Assembly: GCA_023954035.1 (NCBI GenBank) | Contig: JAMLIT010000033.1 | Coordinates: forward strand, 1 to 41,070 | Length of the DNA stretch: 41,070 nucleotides | Direction of reading: 5' to 3' | DNA from: Burkholderiaceae bacterium | GTDB lineage: Bacteria > Pseudomonadota > Gammaproteobacteria > Burkholderiales > Burkholderiaceae_C | Shown: in pieces, positions 28,680-36,192 of the stretch | How positions within the stretch are numbered: position 1 is the stretch's first letter | Layout: every line of letters begins with the position of its first letter | Made by a program: the position numbers and the translations under genes | Notes under the pieces: generated by a model | The model's input: the letters and a program-made list of their open reading frames with translations, nothing else | Told to the model about the DNA's origin: nothing | Databases searched by the model: none

Positions 28680-29231
28680 CTACAGCGCCAGCATCGTGAT
28701 GAAGTTGATGGGATAACCAATCAGCACCAGGCCGCCGGTCAGCACCAGATTCATCAACAGCCCGGTGCGGGCAAACGCACCCAACGTGGCTTCGCAAATG
28801 CCGCGCAAACTCCCGCGTGGGCGCCAGCGGGCTCGCCAAACGGCGCAGGCGCCAGCCCATCCACACGGTGGCTACCGCAGAGGACACGACCGTAGCTGCC
28901 GCCGCGCTGGCCACTCCCAACTGCGGCAACCCGGCCCGGCCGCGAATCAGCGCGGGCATCAGCGCCAGGCCGATGGCAGTGGAAATCCCCAGCGTATGGA
29001 GAGGCGTCACCGTGTCGCCAATGCCGCGAAGCATGGCTGTGGAGAGCAGATACACAAACAGTCCCCGTATGGCAATCAGCACAATGCGCGCGTACAGCGT
29101 GGCGTCCGTCAGGATGTCCGCAGGCGTTCCAAGGAGCGAAAGCATCGGTTGGGTGAACACTCCGCCCAAGAGCGCCACCAACAACCCCCCACAGCGGGCG
29201 CGGTGCGACGGGCGCCGTCGGCGTGCCAGAT
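28680..29231 (-). pseudogene. Decayed MATE-family transporter remnant
   Basis: No intact gene lies in 28597-29231. On the minus strand, 28820-29210 encodes a MATE-like stretch: LLGTPADILTDATLYARI, then AMLRGIGDTVTPLHTLGIS, then LGVASAAAATVVSSAVAT and WRLRRLASPLAPTREFARHL, covering roughly residues 85-230 of a normal MATE protein. There is no start codon context, the first helices are missing, and the frame then runs into non-homologous sequence. Near 28811 a shift to another frame opens a hydrophobic segment (TGLLMNLVLTGGLVLIGYPI) ending in TAG at 28680, perhaps the end of a different transporter. The remnant abuts the end of the DUF2239 gene. Confidence 0.75.
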
Positions 29232-29789
29232 TCAGGTCGGGCCATCTTTTTCGCTCCAGGCGGCTGCGGCCAAACCCTGCAGATACGTTCCAACGTCTTC
29301 GGGCCAAGCCGCCACCAGCGCCAAGAATCGCTCCTGATCGCCTGCAAACAGCGCACGCGCGGCCTCCTCGAAACCTTCCAGCGAACCCGCCATGGCTGTC
29401 ATGAAGCGGTACGCCGCCTCGCGCGCTTCGCGCACCGTGTCGCGCCCGTGGTGGATGCGGCGCGCCTCTTCCACCAGGCGGCGCAGCGCCACCGACGCGC
29501 CGCCGGGCTGGCGGCCGAGCCAGTCCCAGTGGCGTGGCAAGAGCGTGACCTCGCGCGCCACCACACCCAGCTTGGGGCGGCCGACGCTGCGCGGTGCCTC
29601 AGCAGCCGTCGGCTCCTGAGCTGGTTCGCGCAGATCGAGGTCGACCAAGGCGCCGTTGGTATCGTCAAAAATCAGCAACGGCGCATTGCCACTGTATTGC
29701 CTGAGCTGCGCAAAAACCTCTTTTCTACTGCCTTTGGCAATGCGTTCAAAACCGACGAACGCGGTAAGCGTCTGGGCGGTGGCCGTCAT
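29232..29789 (-). CDS. DUF2239 family protein
   Basis: A 185-residue soluble protein that matches the DUF2239 pattern: AFVGFERIAKGSRKEVFAQL at the N-terminus, FDDTNGALVDLDLR in the first third, SVGRPKLGVVAREVTLLPRH in the middle and a helical second half with WLGRQPGGASVALRRLVEEA. Function unknown; the basic GRPKLGVVAREVTLLPRHWDWL portion looks like it could contact nucleic acid, which is inference. ATG at 29789 overlaps the stop of the GIY-YIG gene by four bases, so the two are translationally coupled. Confidence 0.88.
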   Translation of the reverse strand: MTATAQTLTAFVGFERIAKGSRKEVFAQLRQYSGNAPLLIFDDTNGALVDLDLREPAQEPTAAEAPRSVGRPKLGVVAREVTLLPRHWDWLGRQPGGASVALRRLVEEARRIHHGRDTVREAREAAYRFMTAMAGSLEGFEEAARALFAGDQERFLALVAAWPEDVGTYLQGLAAAAWSEKDGPT

Positions 29790-30211
29790 GGCTGGACTCC
29801 GTTGTAGCCGCTGTGGCCATGGCAGGGAATCTCTTCCCGCCAAAGCGCGAGCAGGCTGTCGAGTTCGACCCGGTGGTCAAAAAGCGGATCGTCCCGCTCC
29901 TTGATGCGGTCCACCACGGCAAAGCTGAAGCATTGCGCGCCGTACGCGATCCAATCGAGCTGCAAAGGCTTGTTGCGGTGGGAGCGCAGGTTCAATTCGA
30001 AACGCAGGCGATTCATCGCGCCGTCGAGGTTGAGGCTGCCACCCACAAAGACCCGACCATTGGACTGATTGGTGAGGGTGAAGACGCCGGCAGGCAGGCG
30101 TGAGTCCTTGTATTGGCGCACCAGCGCGCGGCGCGCGGCGGAAATGGCCTGGCCTGCGTTCGGGTGCGCAACCGTTGGCATGGGAGTATCGGCAGGCATT
30201 GCAGAAGTCAT
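29786..30211 (-). CDS. GIY-YIG nuclease-like protein (GVF...FVG variant)
   Basis: A 141-residue single-domain protein of the GIY-YIG superfamily. The two name motifs appear as GVF (42-44) and FVG (55-57), so both conserved tyrosines are phenylalanine. Other core positions look intact: R68 or R70 in NRLRFEL, H78 in SHRNKPLQ, a glutamate near E116 and the terminal GYNG at 135-138. Loss of both tyrosine hydroxyls would weaken or change catalysis relative to I-TevI-type nucleases, although I recall a subfamily with the same change. It heads a two-gene unit with DUF2239. The -10 candidate TAAAAT lies six bases before the ATG, predicting a leaderless message. Confidence 0.8.
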   Translation of the reverse strand: MTSAMPADTPMPTVAHPNAGQAISAARRALVRQYKDSRLPAGVFTLTNQSNGRVFVGGSLNLDGAMNRLRFELNLRSHRNKPLQLDWIAYGAQCFSFAVVDRIKERDDPLFDHRVELDSLLALWREEIPCHGHSGYNGVQP

Positions 30212-30217
30212 GCCCGC

Positions 30218-30263
30218 ATTTTACCCGGACAAAATACAATATTGCAAACCACCCGGGTAAAAT
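30218..30263 (-). promoter_or_regulatory. Promoter with tandem ACCCGGGT-type operator sites
   Basis: Two 18-base sites related to ATTTTACCCGGGTAAAAT lie at 30218-30235 and 30246-30263, centres 28 bases apart. The outer halves (30218-30228 and 30253-30263) are an exact 11-base inverted repeat. On the minus strand a promoter fits between them: -35 TTGCAA, 18-base spacer, -10 TAAAAT (30218-30223). The -10 is inside the left site and its end is six bases from the GIY-YIG start codon. This is the layout of a repressor-controlled leaderless promoter. The regulator is not encoded recognisably next door. Confidence 0.6.
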
Positions 30264-30266
30264 TGT

Positions 30267-31589
30267 TTAGTAGCGTTGCATTTTGCAGCTTGTGAGCTGC
30301 TCGGTCTGCGCCGCAGGAATGTCGCGCACCACGCGAAATCCATAGCCCGAGCCTTCCACGTCGAAGGGCACGCCGGGGGTGCCCTGCTTGTCCATCACGC
30401 CCACCACCAGCGCTTGCTGGAACTGGTGATCGACTGCGCGCATGCTGGCGCTGCGCCCTGCCAGACTGACCTGTATACCCTCCAATTGCCTGGCCACGGA
30501 GACGGCATCCACGCTGCCCGCGCCCTCCATGGCCTTCGCCAGCGCCTCGATCATCAACTGCATGCGCAGGTGCACATAGTCGTCCTGCGGCCTGGGAAAG
30601 CGCTCGCGGAAGGCCTTGTAGAAGCTGGCGCTGGGAGCCCCCGAAACATTGGGCATCCAGTCGGCCACAGCCACCACTTTGCCAATGCCCGCATCGCCGA
30701 TGGCTGCCGGCGCGCCCATGGCGTTGCCATAGAAGGTGTAGAAACTGCCGCTGTAGCCCACTTCGCGGGCAGCCTTGACCAGCAAAGTGAGGTCATTGCC
30801 CCAGTTGCCGGTAATGACGGCCTGGGCGCCGCTGTTCTTGATCTTGACGGCGTAGGGGGCAAAGTCCTTCACGCGCCCTACGGGGTGCAGCTCATCGCCC
30901 ACCACGGCCACATCGGGCCGCTGGGCGGCCAGCTGCTTCCTGGCTTCGCGCAGTACAGCCTGGCCAAAGCTGTAGTCCTGGCCGATCAGGTAGACGCTCT
31001 TGAGCGCCTTGTCGCCACGCAGCACCTCCATCAGCGCCGCCATGCGCATGTCGGCATGGGCATCAAAGCGGAAATGCCAGAAGCTGCATTTCTCGTTGGT
31101 CAAAATCGGATCGACCGCCGAGTAGTTCAGAAACAGCACGCGCTTGTCCGGGTCACGCTCGTTGTGTTTGTTGACGGCGTCGATCAGCGCCGCTGCGGTG
31201 GCCGACGAGTTCCCCTGCATCACCACGCGCGCACCGTCGTCAATGGCGGCGCGCAGGGCCGAGAGCGCCTCTTCGTTCTGGCCCTTGCTGTCGTAGCGCG
31301 CAATCTGCAGGGGCCGTGCGCCGCCAGCCGCTGTGGGCAGCGCCACGCCACCGCGCGCATTCACGCGCTCGGTGGCCCACAGCAGGTTGCGAAACACTGC
31401 CTCACCCGTGTTCGCAAAGGGCCCTGAGAGACTCTCGATCAACGCCAGCTTGATAGGGACGGTCGCCGTGCTGGCAGCGCCTGCCGGGCCCTCCTGAGCG
31501 TGGGCCTCGCCACCACCCAGACCCAACAAAGAAGCCAAACCAAGGGCCAAAGCGCCCAATTTCAAGCGCGCGCTGCGAAATTTATTCAT
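30267..31589 (-). CDS. ABC transporter substrate-binding protein, branched-chain amino acid type
   Basis: Periplasmic binding protein (Peripla_BP_6 / LivJ-like), 440 residues. A Sec signal of 31 residues ends at AHA-QE. The mature part has the usual KLALIESLSGPFANTGEAVF opening and YLIGQDYSFGQAVL in the middle. A cysteine pair may exist: one in NEKCSFWHF, another near the C-terminus (TSCKMQRY). The start at 31589 has AAGG at good spacing and gives a proper signal peptide; 50 extra in-frame codons upstream do not. No permease or ATPase genes lie beside it, so it is an orphan and must share a translocator encoded elsewhere. Ligand unknown. Confidence 0.9.
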   Translation of the reverse strand: MNKFRSARLKLGALALGLASLLGLGGGEAHAQEGPAGAASTATVPIKLALIESLSGPFANTGEAVFRNLLWATERVNARGGVALPTAAGGARPLQIARYDSKGQNEEALSALRAAIDDGARVVMQGNSSATAAALIDAVNKHNERDPDKRVLFLNYSAVDPILTNEKCSFWHFRFDAHADMRMAALMEVLRGDKALKSVYLIGQDYSFGQAVLREARKQLAAQRPDVAVVGDELHPVGRVKDFAPYAVKIKNSGAQAVITGNWGNDLTLLVKAAREVGYSGSFYTFYGNAMGAPAAIGDAGIGKVVAVADWMPNVSGAPSASFYKAFRERFPRPQDDYVHLRMQLMIEALAKAMEGAGSVDAVSVARQLEGIQVSLAGRSASMRAVDHQFQQALVVGVMDKQGTPGVPFDVEGSGYGFRVVRDIPAAQTEQLTSCKMQRY

Positions 31590-31686
31590 CAAAGAAACCT
31601 TCTTGAAATCGCCGTGACTGTGCGTATCTCCTTCGGTATGCGGCGAACAAACCGGGAGCCGCGCAGTGTAATTGGAGTAAACCCTG

Positions 31687-32070
31687 ATGATTTTCGCCCC
31701 CACTTTGCGCCGCGCCAGCTTCGTCCACGCGCCACACAACCACGATGCTGCGCTGCAGCGTTTTCTACTGGCCGCCGCCCAAGGCAGCCCCGCCCGCGCA
31801 CCCGTTCAGGTGCAAGACGATGAGAAAGCCACCACCCTGCAGCTCGACGTTCCGGGCCTTGCGCGCGAGCAGCTCACCATCACCATCGAGGGCGCACAAG
31901 TGCAACTCAAGAGCATTGATGGCGCCCCGCGCCAGGTGCAGCGCAGCTGGGAACTGCCCGGCGAGATTGACGCCAGCGCCAGCAGCGCCAAACTGGAAAA
32001 CGGCGTACTGACTCTGGTGCTTGCCAAGCTGCAGCCCGAGAGCCGGGCAACCCAGCTTGCCATTGGCTAA
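31687..32070 (+). CDS. Small heat shock protein, Hsp20/alpha-crystallin family
   Basis: A 127-residue holdase chaperone. The alpha-crystallin domain spans about 42-125, with LDVPGLAREQLTITIEG, the ELPGEIDASA region and the GVLTLVLAK strand (GxL motif) all recognisable. The N-terminal arm is short and there is almost no C-terminal extension, so large oligomers are less certain than for IbpA. GGAG lies nine bases before the ATG. It is divergent from the substrate-binding protein gene (97-base gap) and is followed by a strong terminator. Confidence 0.9.
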   Translation: MIFAPTLRRASFVHAPHNHDAALQRFLLAAAQGSPARAPVQVQDDEKATTLQLDVPGLAREQLTITIEGAQVQLKSIDGAPRQVQRSWELPGEIDASASSAKLENGVLTLVLAKLQPESRATQLAIG

Positions 32071-32087
32071 GCCGGTTCAAGCTCCGT

Positions 32088-32119
32088 CAAAAATGGGTGG
32101 CCTTGGTCACCCATTTTTG
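32088..32119 (+). terminator. Strong intrinsic terminator after hsp20
   Basis: CAAAAATGGGTG and its exact complement form a 12-base-pair stem with an eight-base loop; the right arm supplies the T run (ATTTTTG). The symmetry would allow termination from both sides. Confidence 0.9.
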
Positions 32120-32121
32120 TT

Positions 32122-32173
32122 CAACTTTGATAGCTGTCAGCGCTTGTACTTATTGCGCTAGCGGCCGTTTTAC
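32122..32173 (-). repeat. Intergenic repeat, copy 5
   Basis: Minus-strand reading: GGCCGCTAGCGC, a slightly changed middle (AATAAGTACAAGCGCT), then GACAGCTATCAAA. It starts three bases past the hsp20 terminator. The rest of the 343-base gap up to the nikR-like gene (32174-32413) contains no gene I can support and presumably holds its promoter. Confidence 0.75.
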
Positions 32174-32413
32174 CTGATTTTTTCCTGCCCTTGCGTCCGA
32201 GGTGTTGTTTCAGTCATAGCCGCATTTTTGGCAGCCTGCGTGTGCCAAGGGCGGGGCTGGGATGTGCTCCGGCGCAGCTTTCGGATCACGCTGCAGCACA
32301 GCGAAATGCGTGCTCAGACCAACCGCCGATGAGGTTCATGGCCAAAGCGTGGGCGCTTGGTCCTACCATTGATAGTCTTGCTCACCACAGAACAGCTATC
32401 TGGAATTTCCCCC

Positions 32414-32872
32414 ATGCGGCGCTTCACCATCACCATTGACGACGACCTGGACGATAGGTTTGGAGTCCACATGTCATCTCGGGGGTATGCCAACCGTTCC
32501 GAGGCAGTGCGCGATCTCATCCGTCAGGAGATGAACCGAGAGCACGCCCAGCAACATCCGGCGGACCCGTGCGTCGCAGTCATGTCCTATCTCTATGTGC
32601 CGCAGCAGCGCAGCTTGGCGCTGCGCCTGATCGAGCTGCAGCGGGACAACGCGGGATTGATTGACTCCTGCACCGCGACACAGGTGAACGACGAATTGCG
32701 CATGGAAGTGCAGTTGCTGCGTGGGCGGGTGTCGGAGGTGCGCGCCTATGCCTGGTCGGTGGTCAGTCTGCCCGGGGTCACGCACGGCGAGGTACAGCTG
32801 CGCGTGGCACATGGCGCCTTGCGCGACGAGTTCATCCCCGCTGCCGACATGCCTCGGCCCAACGGAGGCTGA
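32414..32872 (+). CDS. NikR-family ribbon-helix-helix regulator lacking the nickel ligands
   Basis: A 152-residue protein aligning over its full length with NikR. The DNA-binding ribbon-helix-helix (RRFTITIDDDL...GYANRSEAVRDLIRQEM, residues 2-40) is well conserved, followed by the ACT-like ligand domain (VMSYLYVPQQRSLALRLIELQ). Gap-free alignment to H. pylori NikR puts R77, A88, Q90 and R96 at the four square-planar nickel ligands (three His and one Cys there), so none is kept. It therefore probably does not sense nickel as NikR does. It converges on a five-gene Nik/Dpp-like importer 20 bases away. The start at 32414 gives the canonical N-terminus; 19 upstream codons are spurious. Symbol withheld because of the lost site. 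Confidence 0.88.
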   Translation: MRRFTITIDDDLDDRFGVHMSSRGYANRSEAVRDLIRQEMNREHAQQHPADPCVAVMSYLYVPQQRSLALRLIELQRDNAGLIDSCTATQVNDELRMEVQLLRGRVSEVRAYAWSVVSLPGVTHGEVQLRVAHGALRDEFIPAADMPRPNGG

Positions 32873-32881
32873 AGCTTCAGC
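32868..32881. other. Perfect palindrome at the end of the nikR-like gene
   Basis: GCTGAAGCTTCAGC is a 14-base perfect palindrome overlapping the stop codon of the regulator and lying 12 bases from the stop of the convergent ATPase gene. It may form a small hairpin in both transcripts; no T tract is present. Confidence 0.45.
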
Positions 32882-32892
32882 GATTGCGCGGA

Positions 32893-33489
32893 TCAGAGCG
32901 GATGGGGACGCGCACCGATGGCCTTCAGCAAGCCCTCGTCGTGGCTTATGGCGATGATTCCCAGCCCCGAGCGGCGCATCAGTTCCAGCAGGGCGTGCCA
33001 TATCTGCGCCTGGGTGATGGCATCGAGCATGGCAGTCAGCTCGTCAGCGATCAGCACTCGCAGGCCCGGCACAAAGGCTCGGGCGATCGACAGGCGCTGC
33101 AGCTCTCCCCCCGATAGTTCGTGTGGGTAACGCACGAGCCATTCTCGCCGAGCGCCGAGGCTGTCCAGCAACGAGCTGTCCACACCGTTCGGAAAGGCAT
33201 CACTTAGCTTTACCCGGGGGTTGAAGGCCAACTCGGCGTTCTGCAACACCAGCTGCACCGGGTGGGGTCGACCCCAGCGCCGGGGCTGCAGGGGACTCCC
33301 GTTCAGTAGCACCTCGCCGCGCTGCATCGGCAAGTGACCCGCCAGCAGTCGGGCCAGCGTGGACTTGCCGCATCCGGAAGGCGCACGCACGCCGACCACT
33401 TCACCCGACGCCAGGTGTAGGGACACACTGTGCAGTACCGGAGTGGCGTTGCCGGGCCAGATGTGGTGAATATTTCGGGCCTCAAGCAT
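32893..33489 (-). CDS. Nik/Dpp-type ABC importer, second ATPase (NikE/DppF-like)
   Basis: ATP-binding subunit of 198 residues, shorter than usual (about 260-330) because it ends soon after the H-loop and lacks the C-terminal oligopeptide-transporter extension. Walker A is APSGCGKST (36-44, A instead of the first G), Q-loop Q83, signature LSGGE at 125-129, Walker B VLIADE at 145-150 followed by LTAMLD instead of the common PTSALD, and switch histidine H183. All catalytic residues are present. It overlaps the first ATPase gene by eight bases and is last in the leftward operon. Confidence 0.88.
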   Translation of the reverse strand: MLEARNIHHIWPGNATPVLHSVSLHLASGEVVGVRAPSGCGKSTLARLLAGHLPMQRGEVLLNGSPLQPRRWGRPHPVQLVLQNAELAFNPRVKLSDAFPNGVDSSLLDSLGARREWLVRYPHELSGGELQRLSIARAFVPGLRVLIADELTAMLDAITQAQIWHALLELMRRSGLGIIAISHDEGLLKAIGARPHPL

Positions 33490-34315
33490 GGATAGGTTCC
33501 TCCCGCAGAGCGGCATGCCGCTCGCGCGGATCACCGGTCGCGGGCAGCTGAAATCCTAGCTGCGGGAGCGCACGGCGCAGGTTGCGGGTATAAGCCTCGC
33601 GCACGCGCCCGGCCATGAAGTCATCGGCTTCGACCGACTCCACACAGCGTCCCGCGTCCAGCACGACGAAACGGTTGGCTATTGCCGTCAGCGCCGCCAG
33701 GTCGTGGCTGATGACCAGCACCGTGCGTCCCTGGTCAGCCAGGCCGCGCAGGTACTGCAGACTCTGTCTGCTGGCTTGCGCGTCCAGCCCGGTGGTGGGC
33801 TCATCCGCGATCAGCAATTGCGCCTGCGCGACGGTCGCCATGGCAGTCAGCACGCGGCGCGCCATGCCCCCCGACAGCTCGTGCGGATAGTGCCGCTGCG
33901 CCACAGCCCCCAGTCCGCAGCGCGCCAGTTCCTCAACCGCTAGGGAAGCCCCCGAGGACTTTCCGGCGGCTTGGGCCGCCCAGGCCACCTGTCGCCGCGC
34001 CCGTGCGCTGGGGTCGAGATACGTCAGAGCCTGCGGCACCAGGGCCACGCTCCGGCCACGCAGCTGGCGCTGTCGCGCGGCGGTCAGGGGTTCACCCTGC
34101 CAGCGCATGGCACCCGTCACCCGGGCCGTGGGAGGCAGAATGCCCAGCACCCCGTGTGCCAGCAGGCTCTTGCCGGCACCGCTGGCGCCCACCAATGCCA
34201 CGACTTCGCCCGGGCGGGCGCTCAGGCTCACGTCGCGCAGCGATTCGCTGAAAGTGCGACGGAACCAGCCCGCGTAACGCACAAAGCCCACCGACAGCTT
34301 GTCGATCTCCAGCAT
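33482..34315 (-). CDS. Nik/Dpp-type ABC importer, first ATPase (NikD/DppD-like)
   Basis: ATP-binding subunit of 277 residues. Walker A GASGAGKS is at 43-50, signature LSGGM at 147-151, Walker B LLIADEPTTGLD at 167-178 and switch histidine H204. The C-terminal REAYTRNLRRALPQLGF segment resembles the start of the oligopeptide-transporter extension. It begins three bases after the NikC-like permease stop and overlaps the next ATPase by eight bases. With that subunit it should form the heterodimeric motor typical of nickel, dipeptide and metallophore importers. Confidence 0.9.
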   Translation of the reverse strand: MLEIDKLSVGFVRYAGWFRRTFSESLRDVSLSARPGEVVALVGASGAGKSLLAHGVLGILPPTARVTGAMRWQGEPLTAARQRQLRGRSVALVPQALTYLDPSARARRQVAWAAQAAGKSSGASLAVEELARCGLGAVAQRHYPHELSGGMARRVLTAMATVAQAQLLIADEPTTGLDAQASRQSLQYLRGLADQGRTVLVISHDLAALTAIANRFVVLDAGRCVESVEADDFMAGRVREAYTRNLRRALPQLGFQLPATGDPRERHAALREEPIHA

Positions 34316-34318
34316 GCT

Positions 34319-35179
34319 TTACTCCTGCGCGCGCCGCGGGTCGGTCATCAGACGCAGGGCCGAGCCCACGCGCTCAAAACTCAACACCATCAGCATCAGG
34401 CACAAACCAGGCCAAAGCCCCAACCACCAGTAGCCGGCGCTAAGGGTTCGCATGGCCTCGGACAGCAGGATGCCGATTGCCGGCAAATGCGGCTCCAAGC
34501 CAAAGCCAAGAAAGCTCAGCCCGGCCTCGTGCAGGACCGCATGCGGAAACAACAACACGCCGCCCACCAGTGCCTGCGGCAGCACGTGAGGCAGCAGATG
34601 GCACGACACGATGTGCAAGCGTGACGCGCCCAGCTGCCGGGTGACGACGATGTAGTCCTGCGCGAGTACGTGCCGCACCTCGGTGCGCACCACACGCGCC
34701 AGCGTGGGCCAGTGCGACAAGACCACCGCGATGATCACTCCTCTCGTGCCTCCGCCGAGCGCGAAAGACAGCAGCACGAGCAATACCAGGTGCGGAATGG
34801 CGGTCACCAGGTCCACCAGCACTCCCACCGCCGCGTCGAGACGACGATGGAAGGCAGCTACGACGCCCAGACACACTGCAAGCAGCGTCGCCAGCGTGGC
34901 CGAAGCCAGGCCCACCTGCAGACTCAGTGCCAAGCCCTTGAGCGTGCGGGTGAACACATCCCGGCCCAGCGGGTCGGTGCCGAACCAGTGGCCGGCACCG
35001 GGTGGCAGGCTGCGTGCGTCTAGCTGCGTGCGCAAGCCTTCGTCCGGCCAGACGGCCGCGCCGACGGCAATGCCGATCAGCAGGGACAGGGCCAGCACGG
35101 TACCGGTGAGCATGCCCAAGCGGTGGCCTGCGCGGAGCACCGGCACGCCGACCAAACGATCGAGCATGCTGGCGTTCAT
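34319..35179 (-). CDS. Nik/Dpp-type ABC importer, permease (NikC/DppC-like)
   Basis: Inner-membrane permease of 286 residues with an N-terminal helix, the family string HWFGTDPLGRDVFTR near 64-78, and five further helices. The EAA-type loop (ARQLGASRLHIVSCHLLP) contacts the ATPases. The start overlaps the NikB-like gene stop by four bases. Transport direction is import by family membership. Confidence 0.92.
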   Translation of the reverse strand: MNASMLDRLVGVPVLRAGHRLGMLTGTVLALSLLIGIAVGAAVWPDEGLRTQLDARSLPPGAGHWFGTDPLGRDVFTRTLKGLALSLQVGLASATLATLLAVCLGVVAAFHRRLDAAVGVLVDLVTAIPHLVLLVLLSFALGGGTRGVIIAVVLSHWPTLARVVRTEVRHVLAQDYIVVTRQLGASRLHIVSCHLLPHVLPQALVGGVLLFPHAVLHEAGLSFLGFGLEPHLPAIGILLSEAMRTLSAGYWWLGLWPGLCLMLMVLSFERVGSALRLMTDPRRAQE

Positions 35180-36192
35180 GCGCGGCGCTCCATGACCGAA
35201 CGCTGGCGTGGATCGATCAGCAATAGGAGCGCATCTGCCAGGGCGTTGCCGGTGAAGACGAAAAGCGCCGCCATCACGGCGATGCCCAGCAGAAGCGGCG
35301 CGTCGGCGCGCGTTCCAGCCTGGACCACTGCTTGACCCAGTCCTGGATAGGAGAACACCGTTTCGGCCAGCAGCGAGCCACCGAACAGTTCACCCAGGTG
35401 GGCAAACTGCAGCGTGATAGCCGGCAATGCAGCATTGCGCAGCGCATGCCGCCATGCAGCCCGCCAGCGCGTGGCGCCCTGCGCGTAGGCAAGGGTGGCA
35501 TAGTCGCTGGCCAACACCTCGCGCACTTTGTCGCGGGTATGCAGAGTGACTTGCGCCACTCCCAGCAGGCCCAGCGCGATGGCGGGCAGCACCAGGTGCT
35601 GCAGCCGCTGGCCCAGTGTGACCTCGTCGGGCAACAAACCCGACGGAGCGGCGCAGCAGGTAGGCGCCCAGGCGAGAACCACCGCGAACACGTTGAGCAG
35701 TACGATGGCCAGCCAGAAGGTGGGCGCCGAGGCCAGCATGAAGGCGTAGCCGCGGATGGCGCGGTCGAGCCAGCCGCCTTCGTGCACACCGGCCACCATG
35801 CCCAGGCCAAAGCCCAGCGTGCCAGCCAGCAACCAGGCCATGCCCATCAGCGCCAGTGAAGCACTAGCCCGTTCCATCAGCACATCGGCCACCGGGCGCT
35901 GGTAGATCATCGACTGTCCGAGGTCGCCTTGCAGGGCATGGCCCGCCCACTTGGCAAAACGTTCCGGCGCTGGGTCGTTCAGGCCCCACTTGGACTCGAT
36001 GGCGGGGCGCTGTTCTGGTGAGACGCGCAACAACTCTTCACCGACGAGCGCCCGCACGGGGTCGACGGGCGAGAACGTAACCAAGGCAAATGCGCCTGCG
36101 CTCACCAACGGCAGCAGCCACAGAAGCCTCAGACCCCGCCAGATCAACCAGCGTGGCCAAAAACGGCGTGCGGCAGTCAACGGCAGGTCCAC
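35176..36192 (-). CDS. Nik/Dpp-type ABC importer, permease (NikB/DppB-like)
   Basis: Inner-membrane permease, 338 residues from the chosen start. It shows the family pattern GDLGQSMIYQRPVADVLMER after the first periplasmic region, the EAA-type loop AYAQGATRWRAAWRHALRN, and the late GGSLLAETVFSYPGLGQAV motif. The frame is open to 36270, but that part overlaps the binding-protein gene. I chose GTG at 36192, which has GGAAG seven bases upstream and overlaps the binding-protein gene by 16 bases. TTG at 36180, overlapping the binding-protein stop as TTGA, is the alternative. No ATG fits. Confidence 0.88.
   Translation of the reverse strand: MDLPLTAARRFWPRWLIWRGLRLLWLLPLVSAGAFALVTFSPVDPVRALVGEELLRVSPEQRPAIESKWGLNDPAPERFAKWAGHALQGDLGQSMIYQRPVADVLMERASASLALMGMAWLLAGTLGFGLGMVAGVHEGGWLDRAIRGYAFMLASAPTFWLAIVLLNVFAVVLAWAPTCCAAPSGLLPDEVTLGQRLQHLVLPAIALGLLGVAQVTLHTRDKVREVLASDYATLAYAQGATRWRAAWRHALRNAALPAITLQFAHLGELFGGSLLAETVFSYPGLGQAVVQAGTRADAPLLLGIAVMAALFVFTGNALADALLLLIDPRQRSVMERRA

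Noticed and set aside
31590-31739. Fifty-codon upstream extension of the branched-chain-type binding protein
   Set aside because: It overlaps the divergent hsp20 start region and would bury the signal peptide; the ATG at 31589 has a ribosome site and a proper signal sequence.
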